From an uncultured Muribaculaceae bacterium (lineage in GTDB: Bacteria > Bacteroidota > Bacteroidia > Bacteroidales > Muribaculaceae): DNA of 64,000 bases. The stretch covers positions 1 through 64,000 of the forward strand of contig CAKTFH010000002.1 of NCBI GenBank assembly GCA_934555895.1, read 5' to 3'. Numbering within the stretch: position 1 is the first letter of the stretch; every line of letters starts with the position of its first letter. Made by a program: the position numbers and the translations under genes. The notes under the pieces are model-generated. The model saw only the letters and a program-made list of their open reading frames with translations. It was not told the origin of the DNA and made no database searches. Below are positions 9,551 to 19,367 of the stretch, one piece after another.

Positions 9551-10843
9551 ATGGCTAACGACAACAGCAACCTCAATCCCGGCGGCGAGACGCTCAACGA
9601 GCGTCTGCGCCGTGCCGCGGCCATGGCCCGCGGCGAACACCCCGGAATACAGCAACCTCAGCAGCCCCGGGAGCCGGAGCGCCGCCCCGAGCCGATAAGG
9701 GAACCTGAAACACCCCGTCAGCCGGAGGCTCCGCGTCCCGCGGCATCCACGACAAGCGAGCGCGCACCGCGACATGAGACTCCGACCCCCAAAGAGGCTC
9801 CGAGGTTCTATAACCCCGGCTCAGCCTACGAGCCGGAACCCGACTATGGGGCAGAGCGCCGTCGGCAGGAACCGAGCCCACGGCGCCACTCCTACGAGGA
9901 TGAACGCCGAGGCTCGCGAGGAGGTGGCAAAATGACCCGCGACCCCAAGAAACTGACGATGTATGTCTCCATTCTCGCTGTACTGCTTGTGCTTGCCATT
10001 CTTGCCGTGGTGTTTATGGGTGTGTCGCACACCCGCGAGACCGCCAAGCAGCAGGAACAGATTGAGCAGCTGCAGCTCGCCAACGAACAAATACAACTCG
10101 CCAACGAGTATGATGCGCTGAACAATGAGTTTGCGCAATATGAGAATCAGACCTCGCTGCTGGCCAACGACTCGATTGTGCAGAAATATTCGGCTGCACG
10201 CGCCCAGGTGGAGAAACTGCTCCAGGAACTCAAAAACGAGAAAAACAAGAGTGCCGCACAGATAGGCAAACTCAAAGACGAGATTGCCACTCTAAAAGGC
10301 ATTCTGCGCAACTATGTGGAGCAAATCAACGCCCTCAAGCAGGAAAACCAGGAACTCATCACTGAGAACCAGGAAGTGAAGGCACGCAACCAGCAGCTTT
10401 CACAGAACATACAGACGGTGACCAAGAGCAATCAGGAACTCAACGAGCGCATGACTCTCGCTGAAAAGCTCAATGTGACAGGAGTGCAGCTCACACCCCT
10501 CAACAAGAAGGGACGCAAAGAGAAAAACGTGACCAAGGCACGCCAGCTGATGGTGACATTCACTATCCCGCAGAACAATTCCACTCCTGTGGGCGAGAAG
10601 ACCATCTATCTGCGCATCACCAATCCCGAGGGCACACTCCTCGGTGGTGGCGGTTCGTTCAGCTTCGAGGGCTCGTCGATTGAGGCTACCGCAAGAAAGG
10701 CCATAGAGTATGCCGGCGACGAAATCTCCGGTGTGACCATCTACTGGGATGTGAACACCACCCTCACCCCCGGCGACTACACCGTGGAGCTTTTCGCCGA
10801 CAACTTCCGTCTGGCCTCCCGCAAGTTCACCCTCAAGAAATAA
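9551..10843 (+). CDS. Membrane-anchored coiled-coil protein, function unknown
   Basis: I do not recognise a named family. The 430 residues show a Pro/Arg/Glu-rich disordered N-terminus (about 1-125), one transmembrane helix (136-158), a long Gln/Glu/Asn/Leu-rich coiled coil (about 163-315), and a compact beta-rich C-terminal domain (about 325-430) ending in R-K-F-T-L-K-K. The layout suggests a bitopic inner-membrane protein with a basic cytoplasmic tail and an extracytoplasmic coiled-coil stalk. It sits 52 bases after secA and 27 bases before the antiporter gene, so co-transcription is likely. A link to envelope biogenesis is only an inference from position. Confidence 0.85.
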   Translation: MANDNSNLNPGGETLNERLRRAAAMARGEHPGIQQPQQPREPERRPEPIREPETPRQPEAPRPAASTTSERAPRHETPTPKEAPRFYNPGSAYEPEPDYGAERRRQEPSPRRHSYEDERRGSRGGGKMTRDPKKLTMYVSILAVLLVLAILAVVFMGVSHTRETAKQQEQIEQLQLANEQIQLANEYDALNNEFAQYENQTSLLANDSIVQKYSAARAQVEKLLQELKNEKNKSAAQIGKLKDEIATLKGILRNYVEQINALKQENQELITENQEVKARNQQLSQNIQTVTKSNQELNERMTLAEKLNVTGVQLTPLNKKGRKEKNVTKARQLMVTFTIPQNNSTPVGEKTIYLRITNPEGTLLGGGGSFSFEGSSIEATARKAIEYAGDEISGVTIYWDVNTTLTPGDYTVELFADNFRLASRKFTLKK

Positions 10844-10870
10844 AACCTAAGACAACACCCATTCGCCTGA

Positions 10871-13090
10871 ATGAACAGCCTGATTTCAGATCTCGCTTTC
10901 ATACTGCTCCTCGGAGCTGTGGTGACGCTGCTTTTCAAATGGATAAAGCAGCCCGTCGTGCTGGGCTATATTGTGGCCGGCTTCCTGGCCAGCCCAAATT
11001 TCACTCCACTGCCTTCGGTCACCACAATGGAGAACATCGAATTCTGGGCTCAACTGGGTATCATAGTGCTGCTCTTCTCGCTCGGACTTGAATTCTCGTT
11101 CAAGAAACTGGTGAACACCGGAGGCTCTGCGGTGGTGACGGCGCTCATCATCGTGGCAGGCATGATGGTGACAGGCTTCATCATAGGCCACTTCCTCGGA
11201 TTCAGCAACATCAACTCGCTCTTTCTGGGAGGCATGCTCTCGATGTCGTCGACCACCATCATAATCAAGGCATTCACCGACCTCGGGCTGAAACAGAAGA
11301 AGTTCGCTTCGCTCGTGTTCGCAGTACTCATTATCGAGGATCTCTTCGCCGTGGTAATGATGGTAGTATTGTCGTCGATTGCCCTCAACAACAGTGTGGA
11401 GGGGGGCGAGATGCTGATGAGCATCAGCAAACTGGCGTTCTTCCTCATCATATGGTTCCTTGTGGGAGTGTTCGTGCTCCCTTCGGCGCTCAACCGTTTC
11501 CGCAGGTTCCTCAACAACGAGACTCTGTTGGTGGTGTCGATGGGCCTCTGCCTGAGCATGGCGGTATTCTCGGTGCTTTGCGGTTTCTCGCTGGCACTCG
11601 GGGCATTTGTGATGGGTTCGATTCTCGCAGGCACAAGCTATGCCGAGCGGATAGAAGCGGTCACCGCTCCGGTAAAAGACCTCTTCGGCTCGGTGTTCTT
11701 CATCTCGGTGGGCATGATGGTTCAGCCCGATGTAATCGTGCAGTACTGGTGGCCCATTCTGTTGCTTTCTCTTGTAGTGATAGCAGGCATGATAGTGTTT
11801 GGCACAGGCGGCATGCTTGCCACCGGGCAGAGCCTTAAAGTGGCAATGGAAAGCGGATTCTCGCTTACACAAATAGGTGAGTTTGCTTTCATCATTGCCA
11901 CATTGGGCATGAGCCTGGGGGTACTTAACACAGAAATATATCCTATCGTGGTGACAGTTTCGGTAATCACTACCTTTACCACACCCTATTTCATCCGTTT
12001 GGCCGATCCCACCTACAACTTTGTGGCACGGCACCTCCCTGAACGGCTGAAACCGCTGCTGAAATCACGCAATATGGAAGCACGCAATGTCGAGCAGCCT
12101 ACGAAGCGTGCATGGATAGAAATGCTAAGGCGTTATCTATGGCGCATCCTGCTTTACTCCATAGTGCTCTATGCCATATCTCTCGCAAGCAGCATGTGGC
12201 TCGCACCGTGGCTCGCATCGTGGGCCGGAAAATGGGCTCCTCTTGCCACGACAGTGATTACCCTCGGATGCATGGCCCCGTTCCTGCTCGCATTGTGCAT
12301 ACCGCCCCGCACTATCGATAATGACAATGGTTCTCATCACCTTACATCCGCTCAACTGCGCATGCCGCGCATTGTGCTGATGGTGTTCCGCCTGTTGCTC
12401 GTGCTCGGCTTTATCATATACCAGATATGCCAGAGCTACTCGCTCCGAACAGGCATACTGATAGGCATAGCCGTAATGGTGCTACTGATGATGCTTTTCT
12501 CCAAAAAGCTTGCCCGACAGCTTCGCCACATCGAGAGCAAATTCATCAACAACCTCAACGAGCGTGAGTTGCGCCGCTCAGGCAAGAACAATAATGTGAT
12601 TGCCGACCTCCACATGGCCTACATGCATGTAGGCTACGGATGCCCCTTCGTGGGCGAACGCCTCGTCAACACACATATACGCAAACTCTACGGCGTCACA
12701 GTGGTAACCATACAGCGTGGCCAGTCGCTGACCGTTGTACCATCGGGCGACACACGCATTTTCCCGGGTGATACTCTCGGCATAATAGGCACCGACGACC
12801 AGATCACAAATATACTGCCGGTGATAGAGGCCGAAGCGCTCCCGGCTCAAGGCCAAGACGACAACACCGACCTAAGCGATTTCAGACTCACTTCGGTGCA
12901 GCTTTCCCCCGAGTCGCCCCTCATTGGCCAGACACTCGTGAGCGCCGACCTGCGCCGGAACTACAACACTCATGTGGTGACTCTCGAACGCGACGGGCAG
13001 TTTATCGACAATGCCTCCACTCTCCCGCTATGTGCCGGCGACACGCTATGGATAGTGGGCACACAGAAGACAGCAGGGCGCCTGCGATGA
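10871..13090 (+). CDS. Kef-type monovalent cation:proton antiporter (CPA2) with TrkA-C domains
   Basis: The N-terminal part (about residues 1-385) is a multi-helix CPA2 Na+/H+ or K+/H+ exchanger domain. It has the conserved opening ([15 protein letters not shown]) and the I-I-E-D-L-F-A-V segment typical of KefB/C proteins. A second hydrophobic section (about 430-550) precedes two C-terminal TrkA-C-like repeats. Each of these has G-x-x-(L/I)-(V)-x-x-x-(I/L)-R near its start and F-P/C-A-G-D-T-L at its end. No Rossmann TrkA-N nucleotide-binding domain is visible, unlike E. coli KefC. Expected role: cytoplasmic pH and cation balance at the inner membrane. The exact substrate cannot be told. Confidence 0.9.
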   Translation: MNSLISDLAFILLLGAVVTLLFKWIKQPVVLGYIVAGFLASPNFTPLPSVTTMENIEFWAQLGIIVLLFSLGLEFSFKKLVNTGGSAVVTALIIVAGMMVTGFIIGHFLGFSNINSLFLGGMLSMSSTTIIIKAFTDLGLKQKKFASLVFAVLIIEDLFAVVMMVVLSSIALNNSVEGGEMLMSISKLAFFLIIWFLVGVFVLPSALNRFRRFLNNETLLVVSMGLCLSMAVFSVLCGFSLALGAFVMGSILAGTSYAERIEAVTAPVKDLFGSVFFISVGMMVQPDVIVQYWWPILLLSLVVIAGMIVFGTGGMLATGQSLKVAMESGFSLTQIGEFAFIIATLGMSLGVLNTEIYPIVVTVSVITTFTTPYFIRLADPTYNFVARHLPERLKPLLKSRNMEARNVEQPTKRAWIEMLRRYLWRILLYSIVLYAISLASSMWLAPWLASWAGKWAPLATTVITLGCMAPFLLALCIPPRTIDNDNGSHHLTSAQLRMPRIVLMVFRLLLVLGFIIYQICQSYSLRTGILIGIAVMVLLMMLFSKKLARQLRHIESKFINNLNERELRRSGKNNNVIADLHMAYMHVGYGCPFVGERLVNTHIRKLYGVTVVTIQRGQSLTVVPSGDTRIFPGDTLGIIGTDDQITNILPVIEAEALPAQGQDDNTDLSDFRLTSVQLSPESPLIGQTLVSADLRRNYNTHVVTLERDGQFIDNASTLPLCAGDTLWIVGTQKTAGRLR

Positions 13091-13124
13091 CAAAGACAAG
13101 TACAAAAACCCTATAATCACATTT

Positions 13125-14648
13125 ATGCAGGAAAAAATAATAATACTCGATTTCGGCTCGCAGACCACACAGCTAATCGGTCGCCGGGTGCGTGAGTTAA
13201 ACACTTACTGCGAAATCGTGCCTTACAACAAATTTCCTTTCGGCGACCCCTCGGTGATAGGTGTAATCCTCTCCGGTTCGCCGTTCTCGGTCTACGACGA
13301 GAAGGCATTCCGTACAGAGCTCGCCGAGATTCGCGGTCATCTGCCTGTGCTTGGCATCTGCTATGGCGCACAGTTCATGGCCTATGAAAGCGGCGGCAAA
13401 GTGGAGCCGGCAGCAACACGCGAGTATGGGCGCGCAATCCTCACTAAGGTTGACAACACCGACCCTCTGTTCCACGGCATCGAGCCCGGCGCACAAGTGT
13501 GGATGAGCCACGGCGACACCATAACCGAAGTGCCGTCGAACTTCACCATCATCGCATCCACTGAAAAGGTGCGTGTGGCAGCCTACCGCATCGAGGGCGA
13601 GAAGACATGGGGCGTGCAGTTCCACCCCGAAGTGTTCCATTCCACCATCGGCACCGACCTTCTCCGCAACTTCGTGGTCGACATCTGCGGTGGCAAGCAG
13701 GACTGGAGTGCCGAGTCGTTCATCGACACCACCGTGGCGAAGCTGCGCGAGCAGCTCGGTGACGACAAGGTGGTGCTTGGCCTTTCCGGAGGCGTCGACT
13801 CGTCGGTGGCAGCTGTGCTTCTCAACCGTGCCATCGGCAAAAACCTCACCTGCATTTTCGTGGACCACGGTATGCTGCGCAAAAACGAATTCCGCGATGT
13901 GCTCCACGACTATGAGTGCCTCGGCCTCAATGTTATCGGAGTTGATGCTTCCGAAAAATTCTTCACCGAGCTTGCCGGAGTCACCGAACCCGAGCGCAAG
14001 CGTAAAATCATCGGCAAAGGCTTTATCGATGTCTTCGACGAGGAGGCACACAAGATTAAAGATGTGCGCTGGCTCGCACAAGGTACCATATACCCCGACT
14101 GCATCGAAAGCCTGTCCATCACCGGCACTACCATCAAGAGCCACCACAACGTGGGAGGTCTTCCCGAGAAAATGAATCTCAAGCTGTGCGAACCCCTGCG
14201 CCTGCTGTTCAAGGATGAAGTGCGAGCCGTAGGCCGTGCTCTCGGCATGCCTGAGCATCTTATCAAGCGCCACCCATTCCCCGGCCCCGGACTGGCCGTG
14301 CGCATCCTCGGCGACATAACTCCCGAGAAAGTGCATGTGCTTCAGGAAGCCGACCATATCTTCATCGACGGACTACGCCGGTGGGACCTCTACGACAAAG
14401 TATGGCAGGCCGGCGTGATACTCCTGCCGGTGCAGAGCGTGGGCGTGATGGGCGACGAACGCACATATGAACGCGCCGTGGCACTCCGCGCCGTGACATC
14501 AACCGATGCCATGACCGCCGACTGGGCCCACCTCCCCTATGAGTTTATGGCAGAAATTTCCAACCTCATCATCAACCATGTGCGCGGCGTAAACCGCGTA
14601 TGCTACGACATCTCCTCCAAACCACCAGCCACAATCGAGTGGGAATAA
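13125..14648 (+). CDS. guaA: GMP synthase (glutamine-hydrolysing)
   Basis: GuaA converts XMP to GMP using ATP and glutamine. The 507-residue protein has the class I amidotransferase domain first (about 1-190), with nucleophile segment G-I-C-Y-G-A-Q and H-P-E-V-F-H-S. The PP-loop ATP pyrophosphatase domain follows ([10 protein letters not shown] near residue 225), then the dimerisation domain ending in K-P-P-A-T-I-E-W-E, the canonical C-terminus. It begins 34 bases after the antiporter gene and is probably the last gene of the secA run, since a strong hairpin follows. Confidence 0.98.
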   Translation: MQEKIIILDFGSQTTQLIGRRVRELNTYCEIVPYNKFPFGDPSVIGVILSGSPFSVYDEKAFRTELAEIRGHLPVLGICYGAQFMAYESGGKVEPAATREYGRAILTKVDNTDPLFHGIEPGAQVWMSHGDTITEVPSNFTIIASTEKVRVAAYRIEGEKTWGVQFHPEVFHSTIGTDLLRNFVVDICGGKQDWSAESFIDTTVAKLREQLGDDKVVLGLSGGVDSSVAAVLLNRAIGKNLTCIFVDHGMLRKNEFRDVLHDYECLGLNVIGVDASEKFFTELAGVTEPERKRKIIGKGFIDVFDEEAHKIKDVRWLAQGTIYPDCIESLSITGTTIKSHHNVGGLPEKMNLKLCEPLRLLFKDEVRAVGRALGMPEHLIKRHPFPGPGLAVRILGDITPEKVHVLQEADHIFIDGLRRWDLYDKVWQAGVILLPVQSVGVMGDERTYERAVALRAVTSTDAMTADWAHLPYEFMAEISNLIINHVRGVNRVCYDISSKPPATIEWE

Positions 14649-14676
14649 TACAACTCTCTAAATACAAATAATTTAA

Positions 14677-14719
14677 AAGAAGCTGCTTCGGATAGTCGTT
14701 TTTTCCGAAGCAGCTTCTT
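14677..14719 (+). terminator. Long perfect hairpin after guaA
   Basis: AAGAAGCTGCTTCGGA (14677-14692) and its exact reverse complement (14704-14719) enclose an 11-base loop. It begins 29 bases after the guaA stop. There is only a modest T tract at its 3' edge, so it may act as terminator or mRNA end stabiliser. Confidence 0.75.
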
Positions 14720-14812
14720 CGTTACAGACCATTATTCCACCATTCAAAATATTTAGGATTATGATAAAAAATAACTTAGCGGCGAGAGAGAGGGGCAGCA
14801 TGAAAAATTTAT

Positions 14813-14843
14813 TTTGATATTTTGAAAGGAATGTCTAATTTTG
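14813..14843 (+). promoter_or_regulatory. Promoter of amtB
   Basis: TTTG at 14813-14816, a 19-base spacer and TAATTTTG at 14836-14843 match the Bacteroidota consensus. The predicted leader to the ATG at 14879 is about 30 bases and AT-rich. Confidence 0.75.
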
Positions 14844-14878
14844 CGACTTGTTTTTTAAATTTTTAAGGTATAAGATTT

Positions 14879-16327
14879 ATGTACAAGGTAAAAGGACGAG
14901 AGGTAAAAAAGCGCTGGATTGTGCTCCTCTTTGCCCTGGCAACGATAAGCGTGCTGGGGCTGGTCAAGTCTCCCTCTGAAGGGCTCTTCGAAATGACTAA
15001 CGAAAACCTGTGGGCCAACATGGCCTGGATGATTACCGCTACTATTTTTGTGTTAATGATGACCCCCGGGTTGTCATTTTTTTATGGCGGTATGGTTCGT
15101 GCGAAGAATGTGATTTCCACAATGCTTCAAAGTTTTATTGTGATGGGCGTTGTGAGTGTCATCTGGGTTGTGTTTGGTTTCGGACTTGCTTTCGGCAACG
15201 ATTTATGGCATGTGATCGGCAACCCTGTGGATTTCTTTATGTTCGACAATGTAGGCATGACCAATGTGACAGCCACCGAGAGCGAGCGCGTGGCAATGGA
15301 GGAAATCAATGAAATAGGTTTCGCCACCACTACTATTCCTCTGGCACTCTTCGCATTGTTTCAGATGAAATTTGCCATCATCACTCCTTCACTGATTACC
15401 GGCTCATTTGCCGAACGAGTGCGTTTCTCAGGCTATCTGTTTTTCATGATTTTCTGGGTGATTCTGGTATATTGCCCGCTTGCTCATTGCACCTGGCACC
15501 CCAAGGGACTGTTCGCCATGATGCATGTGCATGATTTCGCGGGAGGCATCGTGGTGCATGCAGCCTCAGGTGTAGCAGCTCTCGCCGGCGCCCTGTTTCT
15601 CGGGCGGCGCGTCGGCACAGACCATTCCAAACCAGCCAATGTGCCGTTCGTACTTCTTGGAGCAGCCATGCTTTGGCTTGGATGGTTCGGCTTCAACGGA
15701 GGTTCTTCACTCGCTGCTGACGGAATCGCAATAGCCGCATTCCTGAACACCAATACAGCAGCTGCCGTTGCCATGGTATCGTGGGTGGTGTTCGACTGTC
15801 TGCGCGGTCACAAGCCATCGGCACTCGGCGCAGCCATCGGTGCTGTAGTCGGACTGGTGGCCATCACCCCCTGCGCCGGATGGGTAACGGTGGGAGAAAG
15901 CATATTCATCGCATTCGTCACCACCCTCTGCTGTTTCCTGGCTGTCACATGGAAAAACTCACGCCAGACATTCGACGATGCTCTTGATGTATTCCCCACC
16001 CACGGGCTCGGAGGCATCATCGGAACGGTTTTCACCGGCATATTCGCCTATGGATATTTCGCGAAAGACAATCCCGACATCATCAGTCACTGGCAGTTCC
16101 TGTTAAACCACATCATCGTGATAGCGATAGTGTTTGCCTATACATTTGTTATGTCATATCTGATTTACTGGCTTACCGACAAAATGATACCTATGAGAGT
16201 ATCGCCGCGCAGCGAACAGATAGGTCTCGACCGCTCGCAACACGATGAGGAATATAGCACTGAGCCAACAACCGAACTCGCGGAGGAGATAACCGACGAA
16301 AAATGGTTCAAATCTCTCGAAGAATAA
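14879..16327 (+). CDS. amtB: Ammonium transporter AmtB/Rh family
   Basis: The 482-residue membrane protein conducts ammonium/ammonia across the inner membrane. An N-terminal hydrophobic segment (about 12-28) precedes the standard eleven-helix core. Family signatures are M-T-P-G-L-S-F-F-Y-G-G-M-V-R (about 60-73), the D-F-A-G-G-I-V-V-H motif with the Asp and first pore His (about 219-227), and D-V-F-P-T-H-G-L-G-G-I-I-G-T with the second pore His (about residue 373). A charged cytoplasmic tail follows. No glnK/PII gene is adjacent, which is unlike many amtB loci. Transcribed from its own promoter and closed by a hairpin at 16356. Confidence 0.97.
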   Translation: MYKVKGREVKKRWIVLLFALATISVLGLVKSPSEGLFEMTNENLWANMAWMITATIFVLMMTPGLSFFYGGMVRAKNVISTMLQSFIVMGVVSVIWVVFGFGLAFGNDLWHVIGNPVDFFMFDNVGMTNVTATESERVAMEEINEIGFATTTIPLALFALFQMKFAIITPSLITGSFAERVRFSGYLFFMIFWVILVYCPLAHCTWHPKGLFAMMHVHDFAGGIVVHAASGVAALAGALFLGRRVGTDHSKPANVPFVLLGAAMLWLGWFGFNGGSSLAADGIAIAAFLNTNTAAAVAMVSWVVFDCLRGHKPSALGAAIGAVVGLVAITPCAGWVTVGESIFIAFVTTLCCFLAVTWKNSRQTFDDALDVFPTHGLGGIIGTVFTGIFAYGYFAKDNPDIISHWQFLLNHIIVIAIVFAYTFVMSYLIYWLTDKMIPMRVSPRSEQIGLDRSQHDEEYSTEPTTELAEEITDEKWFKSLEE

Positions 16328-16355
16328 CTATAGGAAATCGCTTAAAAAAACGCAT

Positions 16356-16394
16356 GGGCGGTGTGAAAAATCTACAGATTTATACACACCGCCC
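16356..16394 (+). terminator. Terminator of amtB
   Basis: GGGCGGTGTG (16356-16365) and CACACCGCCC (16385-16394) form a perfect 10-base stem. TTGATATTTTTATT follows. Confidence 0.85.
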
Positions 16395-16407
16395 TTGATA
16401 TTTTTAT

Positions 16408-16415
16408 TACTTTTG
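16408..16415 (+). promoter_or_regulatory. -7 element immediately before the beta-helix gene
   Basis: TACTTTTG matches TAnnTTTG and ends only 4 bases before the ATG at 16420, so the transcript would be leaderless or nearly so. The -33 position falls inside the right arm of the amtB terminator and has no TTTG. Confidence 0.5.
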
Positions 16416-16419
16416 CGAC

Positions 16420-18072
16420 ATGATGATACGAAAATTAGCAGCCACATTAATGCTCGCCGTATGCACGGCGATGTGTGCGGGAGCAGCGGAAATTGAAGCC
16501 GCCGGTTTCGGGGCCGTTCCCGATGATAACCGTAACGATTTCGATGCTTTCAGACGCATTGGCGATTTCTGCCGTGAAAATCCCGGAACAGTGCTGAATA
16601 TAGCGCCGGGGGTCTATGACATAGCCGATTCACTCGCACTTAAAATTGAGCGCGAAGCCATCAGCGGCGTATATGGCGAGTGGGTGCAGCAGAAGCTGTT
16701 CCGGCCCGACGGGCCCTATGTTTCGGCATTCGATCTGACGGGGTGCAAGGGATTGCGCATAAATGCCGAGGGGGTGACCCTACGGCTGCACGGATGGTAT
16801 GAGGTAGTATCAATCGTACGGGCTGATGACATTTCCATTAGCGGGCTCAAAATAGTATGCCATCGACCGCCGAACACCGTAGGACGCATCACGAAGTCGG
16901 AAGCTGACGGCTTTGAGATGTGCTTCGACACCGAAAGATATACATTTATCGACAGCATAGTCACAGGCCGCGTCCATTTCTTCGACGATTCACTCAAAAG
17001 GCTTTATACCGGCGGTGTCGGAGCGAAGAAACTTTTGGCGCCCGGAAAAGTATGGTGCAGTTCCAACCGCCATCCACGATTAGGCGACTACTGCATCCTG
17101 CGTCACGGAGGACACTACCGGCCGGCTATCATGATTAAGGAATCGTCAGATATCACTCTGAGCGACATATCCATTCACAGTCAGCCGGGGATGGGGATAG
17201 TAGGTCACCGCTCGTCGGATATTGCCATCGACCGTCTGCACATAGTGCCATTACCGAGCGATGTGATTTCCACAAACACCGACGCCACACACTTCACCTC
17301 CTGTTCTGGAAAACTGTCCATCACAAATTCCGAATTCAAGGGGCAGGGCGACGACTGCACAAACATCCATAATTATTACTACCATTTCTACCCGCTTTCC
17401 GACCGCTCAGCCGAGATACGTGTAGAGAATGCCGACCTGCACGCCCTATCGCTCGACTATCCCGAGCCGGGCGACTCGATGATAATAATAAACCGCCGCG
17501 ACATGGCTGAACAGGGCCGCTATGCCGTCACTGCTGTCGACACGTGCGAGGCCAAGTGGCGTGTGGTGATAAGTCTCGACAAACCGATTCCGCAGGACAG
17601 TCTGTCGAATCTCATCATGACTAATTTCACACGTTTCCCGAAAGCGACGATTACCGATAACAAAGTCCGGAGCCATCTTGCCAGAGCGTTTCTGGTAAAA
17701 AGTCCCGGCGCGTATATAGCCCGCAACGATATCGACGGCAGCTGCGACACGGCGATAAAACTCGGCACAGAACTTGGCTGGAACGAAAGCGGACCGGTGA
17801 GCGACATCGTGATTGAAGACAACAACATCAGAAACTGCGGCTATTGCGGCGCAAAGTCCTCCCCTACCTGTGTGCTCCTCGCCACAGACGCCGCGGCGCA
17901 GCCTCCGAAAGTAAACCGTAACATTGTCATTCGCAACAATACCTTCGTAACCGACCGTCCCAATGCCATCCTGATAAAAGACGCAAGCGGGGTGGAGATT
18001 TCCGGGAACAAGGTCAATGCAGCTGACTATGTCACGACAGAGAATGCCGAGAATGTGACAGTGCGGCCGTAA
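16420..18072 (+). CDS. Secreted right-handed beta-helix protein, GH110-like (alpha-galactosidase family)
   Basis: The 550-residue protein has a signal peptide (M-M-I-R-K-L-A-A-T-L-M-L-A-V-C, cleavage near 22). Its pectate-lyase-like beta-helix opens with G-F-G-A-V-P-D-D-N and L-N-I-A-P-G-V-Y-D. The centre resembles GH110 exo-alpha-1,3-galactosidases: S-T-N-T-D-A-T-H-F (DATH at 288-291), then a short strand and G-Q-G-D-D-C-T-N-I-H (DD at 311-312). In the GH110 proteins I recall, a D-A-T-H-F segment is likewise followed by a D-D-A-x-N-V-H segment. Such enzymes remove terminal alpha-galactose, for example from blood-group-type glycans, in the periplasm. The family assignment is by remembered motif and needs a profile search. 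It could also be a non-GH110 pectin-lyase-fold protein. Confidence 0.7.
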   Translation: MMIRKLAATLMLAVCTAMCAGAAEIEAAGFGAVPDDNRNDFDAFRRIGDFCRENPGTVLNIAPGVYDIADSLALKIEREAISGVYGEWVQQKLFRPDGPYVSAFDLTGCKGLRINAEGVTLRLHGWYEVVSIVRADDISISGLKIVCHRPPNTVGRITKSEADGFEMCFDTERYTFIDSIVTGRVHFFDDSLKRLYTGGVGAKKLLAPGKVWCSSNRHPRLGDYCILRHGGHYRPAIMIKESSDITLSDISIHSQPGMGIVGHRSSDIAIDRLHIVPLPSDVISTNTDATHFTSCSGKLSITNSEFKGQGDDCTNIHNYYYHFYPLSDRSAEIRVENADLHALSLDYPEPGDSMIIINRRDMAEQGRYAVTAVDTCEAKWRVVISLDKPIPQDSLSNLIMTNFTRFPKATITDNKVRSHLARAFLVKSPGAYIARNDIDGSCDTAIKLGTELGWNESGPVSDIVIEDNNIRNCGYCGAKSSPTCVLLATDAAAQPPKVNRNIVIRNNTFVTDRPNAILIKDASGVEISGNKVNAADYVTTENAENVTVRP

Positions 18073-18090
18073 TCGGCCTCAAGTGACTTA

Positions 18091-19248
18091 TCAGCGGCTG
18101 ATGAATCTGCGGGTAAGCCGGGTGCGCAGCGGCTCGTCGTAAAACCTCGCGGCAGTAAAGGCTATCAAAGGAGCGGCCACAAGAACGACAGCGCACACGG
18201 GCAGAGCATCGACCACGCTCACATTATTGCTCCACACCCAGTGATAAAGCAGATACATCAGGGGGTACTGTACGATATAGAGCGGATATGAAAGCCGTCC
18301 AAGCCCCTCGCATATACCGGTCGAGAATGCATCGGTCGTGTGGCCCGAAGCTCCGATATAAACTATAGCTGGAAGAATAAAGAGGGTAGCCACGATATCA
18401 TAGCAAGCGTTAAGCACCGAAATTTCTCCATCAACGGTGATATATGGACAAGCGCACACAGCCACTATCATGGCCGAGCAAATCCAGAACGCACCCGGAA
18501 TGTGGCGCGCCTTATAGCCGCGTGTCATCAGCAATCCTATCGAGAAGGAAAAGCTCATGCGCATGAAGCCACCAAGAAATCCCAAACCAGACAGACCGTC
18601 GGTATCGATACTCCAGCCAAAACCGGTGTTATATCCACCCGATAAGTTCGCCAACACACAGCAGGCAAGACCTATGGCGGAAATCGCCACCACAGCCTTT
18701 AGTGCCCGGTCGCTAAGCTTATGAAGGAAAAACGCATACAGCAGGCTGCCGATATACTCAAAGAACAGCGACCACTCGGGTCCGTTGAGCGGAAACATCT
18801 CATTGTTGCCGCGCACATCGGCTCCCATACCCGGAAACACAGGCAGCACAAGAAGCGCAAGCAGAAAAGCCACAGCTATATCAGCCGGCGGCACAGGCGT
18901 GCCGTCCCAATGCACGCACCCCTGCACCATGTAGGCCGCAAGTCCGAGAAGCGCTCCGAGCACCACCATAGGCTGCAGGCGTATCACACGGCGCAGCACG
19001 AAGTTTCCTGCAGTCATCTTGCCCTTGGCCCAGCGGCCGTCGTAGGCATAGCCCAGCACAAAACCTGACAGCACGAAAAAGAAATCTACCGCCAGATAGC
19101 CATGGTTCATGAACTGATCGACCGCCGAGGTGGCGAATCCCTCACCGAAATGATAGAAAATGACAACAAATGCGGCGACTCCACGCAGGCCGTCAAGCAG
19201 CTGATAACGTGGTTGCGATGCGGGGGATGTAATGGCGACTGAGCTCAT
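18091..19248 (-). CDS. Acyltransferase family 3 membrane protein
   Basis: The 385-residue integral membrane protein has the acyltransferase-3 opening: L-D-G-L-R-G-V-A-A-F-V-V-I-F-Y-H-F (about residues 18-34), followed by G-Y-L-A-V-D-F-F-F-V-L-S-G-F-V-L-G. About ten hydrophobic helices follow. The His in Y-H-F is the presumed catalytic residue. Such enzymes add O-acyl (often acetyl) groups to cell-surface polysaccharides or exported glycans; the substrate here is unknown. The gene is convergent with the beta-helix gene and lies 119 bases downstream of the efflux operon on the same strand. That gap (19249-19367) holds nothing I can identify. Confidence 0.9.
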   Translation of the reverse strand: MSSVAITSPASQPRYQLLDGLRGVAAFVVIFYHFGEGFATSAVDQFMNHGYLAVDFFFVLSGFVLGYAYDGRWAKGKMTAGNFVLRRVIRLQPMVVLGALLGLAAYMVQGCVHWDGTPVPPADIAVAFLLALLVLPVFPGMGADVRGNNEMFPLNGPEWSLFFEYIGSLLYAFFLHKLSDRALKAVVAISAIGLACCVLANLSGGYNTGFGWSIDTDGLSGLGFLGGFMRMSFSFSIGLLMTRGYKARHIPGAFWICSAMIVAVCACPYITVDGEISVLNACYDIVATLFILPAIVYIGASGHTTDAFSTGICEGLGRLSYPLYIVQYPLMYLLYHWVWSNNVSVVDALPVCAVVLVAAPLIAFTAARFYDEPLRTRLTRRFISR

Positions 19249-19367
19249 AGCTTGGATTTAAGGATCAATGGATTCAATGCCAAAGTTAGCGAATATTTTC
19301 CGTGATTCGAAATAATTCCTCAGCCATATGGAACAGGCCCCGGCATTTGTCCATGTCAACCACGATG

